The position numbers and the translations under genes are program-made. This document shows, piece after piece, positions 1-6,995 of a stretch of 19,072 nt of DNA. Position 1 is the first letter of the stretch. Each line of letters opens with the position of its first letter. The DNA is from Candidatus Zambryskibacteria bacterium CG11_big_fil_rev_8_21_14_0_20_42_18 (GTDB lineage Bacteria > Patescibacteriota > Minisyncoccia > Phycocordibacterales > Zambryskibacteraceae), in the NCBI GenBank assembly GCA_002787855.1, contig PCVB01000028.1, forward strand, positions 1 to 19,072. Reading direction: 5' to 3'. The notes under the pieces were generated by a model that did no database searches, had not been told where the DNA came from, and saw only the letters and a program-made list of their open reading frames with translations.

Positions 1-202
1 GAGCATCGTTTTCATAAACCTTTCGCGAGAGCTCTGACGAGAAACTTTGCCCTCTGATAAATTGACGGAAACGCTCTCCACTCTCAACAGAAAGAATCTG
101 GTGTTTATCTTCGTCAAGATCTGCGATGTAATCTTTGAGAAGACCGGCTTGTGTTCCCTTACCACAACCAGAACGACCAATAAAAATAATCGTGTGAAGC
201 AT
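1..202 (-). CDS. adk: Adenylate kinase family protein, N-terminal part (cut by window edge)
   Basis: Only the first 67 codons are present; the gene continues beyond the left edge. The protein opens MLHTIIFIGRSGCGKGTQA, a Walker A P-loop at residues 9-17 of the adenylate kinase type (GxxGxGKGT), so it probably transfers phosphate between ATP and AMP in the cytosol. The usual Pro-Pro or Pro-Gly after the first Gly is Arg-Ser, and Cys sits before the second conserved Gly. The NMP-binding and LID regions lie outside the window, so another nucleoside monophosphate kinase is possible. The gene follows secY by 19 bases, the standard secY-adk order. A TATAAT box ends exactly six bases before the ATG, so it may also have its own leaderless transcript. 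Confidence 0.85.
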   Translation of the reverse strand, partial: MLHTIIFIGRSGCGKGTQAGLLKDYIADLDEDKHQILSVESGERFRQFIRGQSFSSELSRKVYENDA

Positions 203-208
203 CTGCCT

Positions 209-214
209 ATTATA
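209..214 (-). promoter_or_regulatory. Candidate -10 box of adk, leaderless spacing
   Basis: TATAAT on the minus strand lies in the secY-adk gap with six bases between it and the adk ATG, which places the expected transcription start on or next to the start codon. No good -35 hexamer is visible 16-18 bases upstream, so it is either a weak internal promoter or a chance match in AT-rich DNA. Confidence 0.3.
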
Positions 215-221
215 ATCCAAA

Positions 222-1496
222 TTAGTATTCACGCACTGAAACCTGTGCGTTAATCTTCTTTGTAAGATCAAGGACTACTGATACGACGATTAGCAAGGCG
301 GTACCTCCGATAGCGAGAGCCTGAATACCAGTGACAGAACGCAGGATGAGCGGTAGGATTGCAATAGTGCCTAAGAAAAGGGCTCCGACAAGAGTCAGAC
401 GAGTGAGAATACGCGCAATGTGTTCAGAGGTAGCTGGCCCTGGTCGCACACCGGGAACGAAGGCTCCGGACTTCTGAAGGTTCGTTGCCACTGAATCCGG
501 GTCGAAGGTAACGGCGGTGTAGAAATAGGTGAAGAGGAAGACGAGTACAAAGTAAGCAGAAGTATAAAACCAGTTATTAGCAAGAAGGCCGAGTATAAGA
601 TTAGAGATATTGGCCACTATAAGCACACTTGATTGACTCAAAAACTGAAAAATCATTTGCGGGAAAAGAAGTATAGAAAGAGCAAAGATGATAGGGATAA
701 CTCCGGCCTGATTAACACGCAAAGGCAGGTATGTAGAAAGGCCTCCAGTAGTCTGCCCCCCACTTCGAACTTGTTTAGCGTAAGTAATGGGTATGGGTCG
801 CTCTGCTTCTGTCACCACCACAACACCAAATGTGACCAAGAGCGTGACGGCCAAGCCAATGATATATATAGGCAATTGCGCTGGATCGAAGGTGAAGATA
901 AGTTGACTTATCACTGTTGGAAGTGAAACGACAATGCCGGCAAAAATAATGAGGGAAACACCGTTTCCTACTCCGAACTCTGTTATAAGTTCGCCTAACC
1001 ACATAAGAAGCATGGAACCTGCCACGATAACCAATATATCGACCAAGAAAACATTTAATGGAAGCGCCGGCAAGATACCTTGCCCCTGGAGTAACTTAAG
1101 AAACGCGTAACCTTGAATAGCGGCTAGAGGCACAGTCAAGAGTCTTGAGTATTGAGCGAAGCGACGCCTGCCGGCATCACCTTCTTCTTGATAAAGCGCC
1201 TTAAGTCTTGGTACCATCACAGTCATTAGTTGCATGATAATCGAAGCGGTAATATACGGACCCACACCAAGCATGACAATAGAGAGATTAGAGAGTCCTC
1301 CTCCGGAGAAAAGATTTAAAAGATTCAAGAATTCACTATTGGCAAAGAAACTCTGAAGTCTCGAAACATCAATACCTGGTATCGGGATAATAGCAAAAAG
1401 ACGCGAGACGGCTAAAATACCAAGAATAAAAAATATTTTTTTTCTAAGTGATTCGTCTCTGAAGATAAGTCTCAATTTCTCGCTAAATCTGGACAT
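222..1496 (-). CDS. secY: Protein translocase subunit SecY
   Basis: This 424-residue protein has the length and about ten hydrophobic segments expected of SecY, the channel of the Sec translocon in the cytoplasmic membrane. Recognisable parts are the first membrane helix (around residues 17-35), the plug region rich in Gly and Ser (around 60-75), the segment VGPYITASIIMQLM, and the cytosolic loop with ERPIPITYAKQV near residues 230-245, equivalent to the RxIPIxYAKRV loop that contacts ribosome and SecA. It begins with ATG only six bases after the rplO stop and has no Shine-Dalgarno sequence, so it is probably translated by coupling. Its place at the end of the spc-type operon before adk is canonical. 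Confidence 0.97.
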   Translation of the reverse strand: MSRFSEKLRLIFRDESLRKKIFFILGILAVSRLFAIIPIPGIDVSRLQSFFANSEFLNLLNLFSGGGLSNLSIVMLGVGPYITASIIMQLMTVMVPRLKALYQEEGDAGRRRFAQYSRLLTVPLAAIQGYAFLKLLQGQGILPALPLNVFLVDILVIVAGSMLLMWLGELITEFGVGNGVSLIIFAGIVVSLPTVISQLIFTFDPAQLPIYIIGLAVTLLVTFGVVVVTEAERPIPITYAKQVRSGGQTTGGLSTYLPLRVNQAGVIPIIFALSILLFPQMIFQFLSQSSVLIVANISNLILGLLANNWFYTSAYFVLVFLFTYFYTAVTFDPDSVATNLQKSGAFVPGVRPGPATSEHIARILTRLTLVGALFLGTIAILPLILRSVTGIQALAIGGTALLIVVSVVLDLTKKINAQVSVREY

Positions 1497-1502
1497 TTTA
1501 TT

Positions 1503-1781
1503 TTATTTTACCTTGGCTCTTCCTGCCTTCTTTTTAGAAAGGAGGGTGGAGAGTACTGTGCCAGAGGCCTTAGTCTGAAAAGATTTGAGAGATGATTTGC
1601 CACGACCGCGAAGTTTGGGCACACGTTTGATAATATCGCGTAGTTCTGGTCGTTTTTTCCGTCCGGCGCGAGCATTCTGACCCTTGGTTCCACGGCCCGA
1701 TGTTTTGCCACGGGTTCCACCACGGCCCACTTGTCGGGAGCGTTTTCTTTTTGTCTTGGCTTGAAGATTGTGAAATTGCAT
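1503..1781 (-). CDS. rplO: Large ribosomal subunit protein uL15 (L15), C-terminally shortened
   Basis: The product has only 92 residues, against about 145 in typical bacteria. The Arg/Gly-rich N-terminal extension that threads through 23S rRNA is intact: VGRGGTRGKTSGRGTKGQNARAG at residues 18-40 matches the L15 signature, and a weak equivalent of the MPLYRRLPKRGF segment follows (IIKRVPKLRGRG). The globular C-terminal domain is missing; the protein ends in a basic tail, KKKAGRAKVK. The stop lies six bases before the secY ATG, so no room is left for a frameshifted remainder. It follows rpsE directly; rpmD (L30), normally between them, is absent. Identity is secure, and the truncation looks genuine. 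Confidence 0.93.
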   Translation of the reverse strand: MQFHNLQAKTKRKRSRQVGRGGTRGKTSGRGTKGQNARAGRKKRPELRDIIKRVPKLRGRGKSSLKSFQTKASGTVLSTLLSKKKAGRAKVK

Positions 1782-1791
1782 ACTCGTAAAT

Positions 1792-2418
1792 TTATTTGCT
1801 TTCGCCCCTTATCTTGGTACCCTCAAGTTTTTGTAAAGCCTTGATGGCCACGTAAGCATTATTAGTGCTGTTTTTGCTTTTGGAAAGAAGTTTGGCACCA
1901 ATCTCTCGTAAACCCGCAAGTTCAAGAACGGTACGAACAGAACTACCAGCAAGAATACCTTTATCTGGAGCTGGCATAATTTTAACACGTGAGGCCGCGT
2001 ATTTAGCCTCAACATCGTGCGGGATAGACATTTTCTTAGTTGTGTTGACGGTAATCATATTCTTCCTTGCATCTCTAAAAGCTTTCTCTATGGCAAGCGG
2101 AGTATCTCCGGCTTTGCCTTGACCGACTCCAACAGTTCCCTTTCTATTGCCGGCTACTAACGCGACTGAGAAACTAAATCGTCTACCGCCAGCTACCACG
2201 CGAGTCACACGTCTAAGACTGATGATTTTCTGATCAAATTCTGGTTTAGCACGAGCATCACGGCGACGTGGCTGACGGCCACCGCCTCTTCCACCCCTAC
2301 CACCTCCTCTTCCACCTCGCTCCTCGCGAGCCTTTGGAACAACCGCTACTACAGGAGTAACCACTGGTGCAACTGGCGTAGGTTTTGCGGGAATATTTGT
2401 ATTTGCATCTTCAGTCAT
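1792..2418 (-). CDS. rpsE: Small ribosomal subunit protein uS5 (S5) with RGG-rich N-terminal extension
   Basis: S5 is part of the small-subunit mRNA entry and proofreading region. The core begins near FDQKIISLRRVTRVVAGGRR and includes the S5 signature up to the central Gly-rich turn (GNRKGTVGVGQGKAGDTPLA) and the C-terminal domain ending in TKIRGESK. The ATG at 2418 gives 208 residues; a TTG five codons upstream would give 213. Both exceed the usual 165-170 because of an N-terminal tail that is first Pro/Val/Ala-rich and then contains repeated RGG/GRGG units and PRRRDAR. Such a tail is likely disordered and RNA-binding (inference). The gene is followed directly by rplO. Confidence 0.96.
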   Translation of the reverse strand: MTEDANTNIPAKPTPVAPVVTPVVAVVPKAREERGGRGGGRGGRGGGRQPRRRDARAKPEFDQKIISLRRVTRVVAGGRRFSFSVALVAGNRKGTVGVGQGKAGDTPLAIEKAFRDARKNMITVNTTKKMSIPHDVEAKYAASRVKIMPAPDKGILAGSSVRTVLELAGLREIGAKLLSKSKNSTNNAYVAIKALQKLEGTKIRGESK

Positions 2419-2435
2419 TTTGTTTGTAGTCAATC

Positions 2436-2741
2436 TTAGAATTTTAATCCGGCCTCGCGCGCGCTTTCCGCAAGAGCTCGAACCTTGCCTGTATAAATAT
2501 AGCCCCCTCGGTCGAAGACAACTTCTTCAATCTTTTTGGTTTTGGCCTTTTTGGCTAGATCCGCGCCCACCTTTGTAGCATCGCTACCAGACGCAGATAC
2601 AAGAGTGAGAGCCAAATCATCATCTATAAGTTGGGCGTAGAGAGCCTTATTGGATTTGAAGACTGAGAGGCGTGGGCGATCGGAAGTACCAGAAATCTTG
2701 GCTCTAATCTTCTTTCTTTTTCTGTTACGTGTTGATTCCAT
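2436..2741 (-). CDS. rplR: Large ribosomal subunit protein uL18 (L18)
   Basis: L18 binds 5S rRNA in the central protuberance together with L5. The 101 residues contain the usual order: basic N-terminus (RNRKRKKIRAKISGT), DRPRLSVFKSNKALYAQLIDD, the alanine-rich helix, and the C-terminal VVFDRGGYIYTGKVRALAESAREAGLKF signature. It is about 15 residues shorter than the E. coli protein, mainly at the N-terminus. Its ATG overlaps the rplF stop as TAATG (one shared base), so translation is probably coupled. Spacing to rpsE is short and has no Shine-Dalgarno sequence. Confidence 0.96.
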   Translation of the reverse strand: MESTRNRKRKKIRAKISGTSDRPRLSVFKSNKALYAQLIDDDLALTLVSASGSDATKVGADLAKKAKTKKIEEVVFDRGGYIYTGKVRALAESAREAGLKF

Positions 2742-3274
2742 TATACTGATTTTTTACCTTGCTTGCGTCTAATAACCTCATCGCTATAACGCATACCCTT
2801 GCCTTTATAAGGTTCGGGTTTCTTAAGAGCGCGTAATTTGGCGGCAAACTGACCAACTTCTTCTTTGTTGGAACTAGATACGGTGATAACATTCTTCTCC
2901 GCTGTCACCTTAAGACTCGCAGGTATTAATACAACTACCGGATGGGAAAACCCTAAAGCCAGATTAATTTTATCTCCACTAACTTCAGATTTAAATCCTA
3001 TACCCTCAAGAATCAACTTCTTCTCAAATGGCTTGTTAACACCGGAAATCATATTCGTAATATGAGAAGCATAGGTGCCCCAGAGAGCTCGGCTTTCGAG
3101 GGTTAATTTTTTAGGATAGAGAGTGACTTCGTTGCCGTCGACCTTAACTTCGATAATGGGGTGGAGCTCTCTAGTCAACTCCCCAAAAGGGCCTTTGACG
3201 GAAACTTTGCCACCCGAAATATTTATTTCAGTTTTTTCTGGCAGTATTATAATTTTTTTTCCGATACGTGACAT
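2741..3274 (-). CDS. rplF: Large ribosomal subunit protein uL6 (L6)
   Basis: The 177 residues match the full L6 length. L6 has two related RNA-binding domains and sits near the factor-binding site. Visible hallmarks are MSRIGKKIIILPEKTEI at the start, VKGPFGELTREL, and the C-terminal motif KPEPYKGKGMRYSDEVIRRKQGKK, which is diagnostic for L6. The gene shares one base with rplR. Its ATG is preceded by TATAAATA and no Shine-Dalgarno sequence, a pattern seen before several other genes here. Confidence 0.97.
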   Translation of the reverse strand: MSRIGKKIIILPEKTEINISGGKVSVKGPFGELTRELHPIIEVKVDGNEVTLYPKKLTLESRALWGTYASHITNMISGVNKPFEKKLILEGIGFKSEVSGDKINLALGFSHPVVVLIPASLKVTAEKNVITVSSSNKEEVGQFAAKLRALKKPEPYKGKGMRYSDEVIRRKQGKKSV

Positions 3275-3303
3275 GAATGTGTATTTATATTGAAATCAAA
3301 CTG

Positions 3304-3690
3304 TTACCAAATCTGAAAGAGGGCCTCCCCACCTAAACTTGCTTTCCTTGCGTCGCGACCAGACATCACACCCTTAGAAGTAGAGATGATTAAAGCGCCA
3401 TAACCATTTTTCACAGAACGAATATCGGATGAACTCTTGTAGATTCTTTTTGATGGTTTAGAAATACGCTTAACTCCTTTTATCTTTGGTATGCGATTTT
3501 CGATAAAAAGTTCTAGAGCTAACATTTTTTTACCTTTTTTAGTCTCAGTTAGCACGTCTTTGACAAAATTTTCTTTCTTCAAAACTTGAGCAATAGAGTC
3601 TTTAAGCTTGGAATAAGGAACGACAACACGGACATGTCCGGCATTGCCGGCATTTTTGATTTGTATGATCATGTTCGAAATTGTGTCCAT
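3304..3690 (-). CDS. rpsH: Small ribosomal subunit protein uS8 (S8)
   Basis: S8 binds 16S rRNA helix 21 and in many bacteria represses the spc operon through L5. The 128-residue protein begins MDTISNMIIQIKNAG, matching the S8 start (DPIADMLTRIRNA), and contains the RISKPSKRIYKSSSDI region and the signature GYGALIISTSKGVMSGRDAR. The usual C-terminal LCYVW appears here as LFQIW. The gap to rplF is 29 bases. No S8-binding mimic was recognised near rplE, so autoregulation cannot be claimed. Confidence 0.96.
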   Translation of the reverse strand: MDTISNMIIQIKNAGNAGHVRVVVPYSKLKDSIAQVLKKENFVKDVLTETKKGKKMLALELFIENRIPKIKGVKRISKPSKRIYKSSSDIRSVKNGYGALIISTSKGVMSGRDARKASLGGEALFQIW

Positions 3691-3717
3691 AATTTTATTT
3701 ATAGTGAGCTAGTCGAA

Positions 3718-3903
3718 CTACCAAGAAGACTTTTTTATCCCGGGAATCTTGCCTTCATTGGCGAGTTCTCTAAAACAAATACGGCAAAGGTCAAAATCTC
3801 TCATATAACCACGCTTCCTTCCACAACGAAAACAGCGGGAAGTCGCCCTTGTAGAGAATTTAGGCTTCTTTTGAGAACGTGCTATTACTGATGTTTTTGC
3901 CAT
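3718..3903 (-). CDS. rpsN: Small ribosomal subunit protein uS14, zinc-binding type (S14)
   Basis: At 61 residues this is the short type Z S14. Four cysteines form two CxxC pairs at residues 24/27 (CFRC) and 40/43 (CRIC), which bind a structural zinc ion, and the C-terminus GKIPGIKKSSW is the usual S14 ending. S14 joins the 30S head late in assembly next to S3 and S10. It lies between rplE and rpsH, its standard place. No cysteine is missing, so no zinc-independent paralogue is implied. Confidence 0.97.
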   Translation of the reverse strand: MAKTSVIARSQKKPKFSTRATSRCFRCGRKRGYMRDFDLCRICFRELANEGKIPGIKKSSW

Positions 3904-3923
3904 CGAAGAGCTATACTAACACA

Positions 3924-4481
3924 TTATTTCTTGAATGGAAACCCTAGATAGGTGAGAAACGCGAGGACTTCTTCTTTAGATTTCGCCGTAGTGACGATGG
4001 CTATAGCTAGGCCAAAGACATCTTTAAGCTCTTCATCAGAGGTTTCAGGAAAAACGTTGTGTTCTTTGATCCCTAGAGTGTAGTTGCCCATCTCATCTGC
4101 TGCTGTAGTTGGGATACCACGAAAGTCTTTAGTTCGAGGCAGGGCGATATGTACTAGTCTGTCCAGAAAATCAAACATTCTCCTACCTCGCAATGTTACC
4201 TGATAGCCGACAGTGTCGCCTTGCCTGGACTTGAAACCTGCCACAGAAATTTTGGCACCACGAGGAGCGGCTTTCTGACCGGTAATACGCGCTAGACGAT
4301 CTTCAACTATTTTAAATTTGGCCTTATCTTTAAATGAGCCCACGCCGGTAGAGACAACCACTTTTAAAAGTCTCGGCGCTTGCATCCGATTCTTGTAGCC
4401 TCGCTCTGCCTTGAGAGCCTCAAAGGTTTTCTTTGACTTGTCTTTTATCCCGAACATAGTTGAGGGGTTAAGATTTTCCAT
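3924..4481 (-). CDS. rplE: Large ribosomal subunit protein uL5 (L5)
   Basis: L5 binds 5S rRNA and contacts the P-site tRNA from the central protuberance. Visible features are GYKNRMQAPRLLKVVVSTGVG, the RQGDTVGYQVTLRGRRMFDFLDRLV segment, DFRGIPTTAADEMGNYTLGIKEHNVFPE and the C-terminal LAIAIVTTAKSKEEVLAFLTYLGFPFKK. Two ATG starts are possible: the one used here (185 residues) overlaps the end of rplX by 14 bases, while an ATG at 4457 gives 177 residues, avoids the overlap and matches the E. coli N-terminus closely in length. Neither has a Shine-Dalgarno sequence, so the true start is undecided. Confidence 0.95.
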   Translation of the reverse strand: MENLNPSTMFGIKDKSKKTFEALKAERGYKNRMQAPRLLKVVVSTGVGSFKDKAKFKIVEDRLARITGQKAAPRGAKISVAGFKSRQGDTVGYQVTLRGRRMFDFLDRLVHIALPRTKDFRGIPTTAADEMGNYTLGIKEHNVFPETSDEELKDVFGLAIAIVTTAKSKEEVLAFLTYLGFPFKK

Positions 4482-4692
4482 GGATTTTTACATTTGAAAC
4501 GTGTATAGGAAAAGTTTTTTCTATGATCGCACCCTTTGTGCCACTTTTCTTGGAACGCTGGTGAACCTTTTTTATATTTACCCCCTCTACCAAGACCATA
4601 TCTTCGCGTGGCAAAGCGCGCGAAATTTTACCGATCTTTCCTTTATCTTTGCCTGCCAATACTATGACGTTGTCTCCTTTTTTTACATGCAT
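4468..4692 (-). CDS. rplX: Large ribosomal subunit protein uL24 (L24), short form
   Basis: L24 is an assembly-initiator protein near the peptide exit tunnel. The 74-residue product consists of the KOW domain (KKGDNVIVLAGKDKGKIGKI, residues 4-23) and the following VEGVNIKKVHQRSKKSGTKGAIIEKTFPIHVSNV segment. It is about 25-30 residues shorter than E. coli L24, lacking the C-terminal stretch. Its 3' end overlaps the longer rplE start. It lies 14 bases after rplN. Confidence 0.95.
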   Translation of the reverse strand: MHVKKGDNVIVLAGKDKGKIGKISRALPREDMVLVEGVNIKKVHQRSKKSGTKGAIIEKTFPIHVSNVKIHGKS

Positions 4693-4706
4693 GATGTTTG
4701 CGCTAG

Positions 4707-5078
4707 CTATACCACTTCTGGTGCTAGAGAAATAATCTTCTGAAATCCAGCTTCGCCGATCTCTCTTGGAATAGGGCCGAAAACACGGCCGGCCATGGGC
4801 TCCTTTTTGGCATTATCCAAAATAACCACAGCGTTTTCATCGAAGCGTATATAGGTGCCGTCTTTTCGTCTAAAAGGCGCTCTCTGTCGCACAACCACGC
4901 CAAAGAGAACATCCTTCTTTTTCACCTGCTTTCTTGGTTCAGCTTTTTGGACCGAGAGTACGACCAGTTCTCCAATAGAGGCATAACGCTTTTTAGAGCT
5001 CCCCAGCACCTTGAAGATGCGCCCAAGCTTGGCTCCGGAGTTGTCTGCTATTTGAACAATTGATTGTGGTTGAACCAT
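4707..5078 (-). CDS. rplN: Large ribosomal subunit protein uL14 (L14)
   Basis: The 123 residues equal the standard L14 length. The start MVQPQSIVQIADNSGAKLGRIFKVLG, the central FGVVVRQRAPFRRKDGTYIRFDENAVVILD and the end GRVFGPIPREIGEAGFQKIISLAPEVV are all characteristic. L14 lies on the subunit interface, forms intersubunit bridges and is the docking point of the silencing factor RsfS. The bases TATAAA precede the start by eight and overlap the rpsQ stop. Confidence 0.97.
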   Translation of the reverse strand: MVQPQSIVQIADNSGAKLGRIFKVLGSSKKRYASIGELVVLSVQKAEPRKQVKKKDVLFGVVVRQRAPFRRKDGTYIRFDENAVVILDNAKKEPMAGRVFGPIPREIGEAGFQKIISLAPEVV

Positions 5079-5087
5079 AAAGAGAGT

Positions 5088-5330
5088 TTATACTACTATA
5101 AAATGCTTATCTTTCGAAATAGGTCTCGATTCAATAATCTTAACCTTGTCACCTATGGCCTTAGTGTTGCCCACATCATGCGCTTTAAATTTCTTGCCTC
5201 GTTTTATGAACTTGCTGTATTTAGGATGCTTCCCATAGCGTTCGACAAGGACAACTACAGTATCCTTCATCTTGTTTGATACTACCGTGCCAGAAAGAAC
5301 TTTTCCTTTTATTGTTTTTTCAGTATCCAT
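5088..5330 (-). CDS. rpsQ: Small ribosomal subunit protein uS17 (S17)
   Basis: S17 is a primary 16S rRNA binder with an OB fold. The ATG at 5330 gives 80 residues beginning MDTEKTIKGKVLSGTVVSNK and containing the S17 signature around KMKDTVVVLVERYGKHPKYSKFIKRGKKFKAHD and the end VKIIESRPISKDKHFIVV. An in-frame TTG seven codons upstream lies inside rpmC and adds residues that the family does not have, so the ATG is preferred; it comes one base after the rpmC stop, which suggests coupled translation. Confidence 0.95.
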   Translation of the reverse strand: MDTEKTIKGKVLSGTVVSNKMKDTVVVLVERYGKHPKYSKFIKRGKKFKAHDVGNTKAIGDKVKIIESRPISKDKHFIVV

Positions 5331-5331
5331 A

Positions 5332-5538
5332 TTATTTTTTATCAACACCAACCTGCCTGATGGAAGTTAGCTCCGTCATAATTCGAGCCACTTCCTTCCT
5401 TAGGCTCGCCGTTTCTTTAACATTACGAGTCTTTGAGCCGGTAGTACCAAACCTGATTTTACGCAAATTTTCCCGTTTCTCTCCGAGAGTTTTTATTAAA
5501 TCTTGTTTTGGTTTACCTTTGTAATTTGTTTTTTTCAT
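5332..5538 (-). CDS. rpmC: Large ribosomal subunit protein uL29 (L29)
   Basis: The 68-residue product is a two-helix protein of the normal L29 length. It contains DLIKTLGEKRENLRKIRFGTTGSKTRNVKETASLRKEVARIMTEL, which matches the L29 pattern (LRxELxxLRFQ followed by an arginine-rich second helix ending IARIxT). L29 lies at the polypeptide exit next to L23 and helps dock SRP and trigger factor. It sits between rplP and rpsQ as in the canonical S10 operon. Confidence 0.93.
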   Translation of the reverse strand: MKKTNYKGKPKQDLIKTLGEKRENLRKIRFGTTGSKTRNVKETASLRKEVARIMTELTSIRQVGVDKK

Positions 5539-5551
5539 ATCTGGGTACTGT

Positions 5552-5971
5552 TTACTGTCTTGTCACTATCTTAGTCTTCACCGGTAGTTTGGTCCCGGCC
5601 TTGCGTAGCGCTTCTTTGGCCACAGCCTCCGTCGTACCCTCTACTTCAAAGATTATTCTTCCCGCCAAAACTGGGGCCACATAACCCTGCAAATCCCCTT
5701 TTCCTTTACCAAGCTTTACTTCTGCTGGTTTGGAAGTATATGGCATATCTGGGAAAATGCGAATCCAGAAACGACCGGACTTCCCCACAGAACGAGAAAG
5801 GACTTTTCTCGCGGACTCGATTTGGTTGGAGCGAATACGCGCGTGTCCAAGAGCCTTCAGGCCATATGAACCGAAGGCCACTGTGACACCGCGCGTAGCC
5901 ACTCCAACTTTCAGAGGATTCTTACGCATTGTCTGCCACTTTCTATGTTTAACTTTCTTAGGGAATAACAT
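5552..5971 (-). CDS. rplP: Large ribosomal subunit protein uL16 (L16)
   Basis: L16 sits near the A-site tRNA elbow and is needed for late 50S assembly. From the ATG at 5971 it has 139 residues and starts MLFPKKVKHRKWQ, the normal L16 start; an open frame 19 codons longer runs back into rpsC and has no family support. Features are GSYGLKALGHARIRSNQIESARKVLSR, GRFWIRIFPDMPYTSKPAEVKLGKGKG and the C-terminal GRIIFEVEG. The residue equivalent to E. coli Arg81, the substrate of the hydroxylase RoxA, is Lys in KPAEVKLGKGKG. The start is one base after the rpsC stop. Confidence 0.97.
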   Translation of the reverse strand: MLFPKKVKHRKWQTMRKNPLKVGVATRGVTVAFGSYGLKALGHARIRSNQIESARKVLSRSVGKSGRFWIRIFPDMPYTSKPAEVKLGKGKGDLQGYVAPVLAGRIIFEVEGTTEAVAKEALRKAGTKLPVKTKIVTRQ

Positions 5972-5972
5972 G

Positions 5973-6632
5973 TTATTTGTCAAAAATATCTCCCTTATAT
6001 ATCCAAACCTTAACTCCAATAGTTCCATATGACATTATGGCTTTATCCAGAGCATAATCTACATCAGCGCGTAGAGTCTGAAGAGGAATACGTCCAAGTT
6101 TGCGATCCTCGGTACGACTCATAGTGGCGCCACCAAGACGACCAGAGAGTAGAATGCGAGCACCTAGCACATCGCGATTGGCCATCACCTTCTCCAACAT
6201 CTGCTTCATTACCCGTCTAAAAGGCAGCCGCTTCTCAAGACCCTCCACAATCATTTGGGCAACGATAGCCGCATTGGACTCAGCTGATTTGATCTCAATG
6301 ATATCGAGCTTAATATCAACCTTCTCCTCAAGTAATTCGTGCTTTAGAAGAATGCCCTTGATTTCTTTTCTAAGTAATTCCGCGCCATCACCTTGTCGTC
6401 CGATAATCATGCCTGGGCGAGATGAACTTATGATGATACGCAGAGCCTTCTCGCTCCTTTCTATCTCTATGAGAGCGACAAAAAAACCTTTGAGCTTCTT
6501 TTCCAAATATTGTCGAATCAAAATATCTCCACGCAAAGCATATTTATATTTACCTTTAGGAGAAAACCATCGAGATTTCCAATCTCTAAGGATGCCTAAA
6601 CGATGTGAATATGGATGTACTGTGTGAGTCAT
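5973..6632 (-). CDS. rpsC: Small ribosomal subunit protein uS3 (S3)
   Basis: S3 forms part of the mRNA entry helicase with S4 and S5. The 219 residues include the N-terminal MTHTVHPYSHRLGILRDWKSRWF, the KH domain with the GxxG-type loop SRPGMIIGRQGDGAELLRKEI (around residues 71-91), and the C-terminal domain with GRLGGATMSRTEDRKLGRIPLQTLRADVDYA. The N-terminus differs from the usual MGQKVNPxGxRLG, using THTVHPY, a variant associated with CPR bacteria from memory. Its ATG overlaps the rplV TGA as ATGA, indicating coupling. Confidence 0.97.
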   Translation of the reverse strand: MTHTVHPYSHRLGILRDWKSRWFSPKGKYKYALRGDILIRQYLEKKLKGFFVALIEIERSEKALRIIISSSRPGMIIGRQGDGAELLRKEIKGILLKHELLEEKVDIKLDIIEIKSAESNAAIVAQMIVEGLEKRLPFRRVMKQMLEKVMANRDVLGARILLSGRLGGATMSRTEDRKLGRIPLQTLRADVDYALDKAIMSYGTIGVKVWIYKGDIFDK

Positions 6633-6973
6633 GATTTTTTCTTGATATCAGAAAGCGTTACAGAAATGTGTGAAGTTCTTTTGCGTATTGGATTGGCCAT
6701 CCCGCGAGAACGAGGACGGCTACGAAATAGAGTGGCACCTTCATCAACTCTAATCTCTTTAATCACTAAACTCTCTGGAGATAAAGAAAGATTTTTAGCA
6801 TTGGCCAAAGCTGATGCCAGAAGTTTCTGAATTGGTAAGGCAGAACGTCTCGGTACAAATGAAAGCGCGGTGATAGCGTCCTCAACCTTCTTTCCGCGAA
6901 TAGTATCAGCCACTAAACGGACCTTACGCGGAGATTGTCTGTAATTATTGAGTTTGGCCTTAGATTCTGACAT
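6629..6973 (-). CDS. rplV: Large ribosomal subunit protein uL22 (L22)
   Basis: L22 lines the exit tunnel with its long beta-hairpin. The 114 residues show the normal order: YRQSPRKVRLVADTIRGKKVEDAITAL, PIQKLLASALANAK, and the hairpin ending region RVDEGATLFRSRPRSRGMANPIRKRTSHISVTL. The hairpin is full length; no deletion of the type giving macrolide resistance is evident. The gene overlaps rpsC by four bases and follows rpsS by 22 bases. Confidence 0.97.
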   Translation of the reverse strand: MSESKAKLNNYRQSPRKVRLVADTIRGKKVEDAITALSFVPRRSALPIQKLLASALANAKNLSLSPESLVIKEIRVDEGATLFRSRPRSRGMANPIRKRTSHISVTLSDIKKKS

Positions 6974-6995
6974 TTTTCTGTTTATTATCTACTGT

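Noticed and set aside
1503..1560. A frameshift as the cause of short L15
   Set aside because: Only six bases separate the L15 stop from the secY ATG, so the missing C-terminal coding sequence is not present in any frame.
5972..6028. 19-residue N-terminal extension of L16
   Set aside because: It overlaps rpsC in another frame; MLFPKKVKHRKWQ is the normal L16 start.
6100..6627. 175-codon plus-strand open frame opposite rpsC
   Set aside because: It is fully antisense to S3 and rich in Ser/Arg as expected from reverse-complement translation; no domain is visible.
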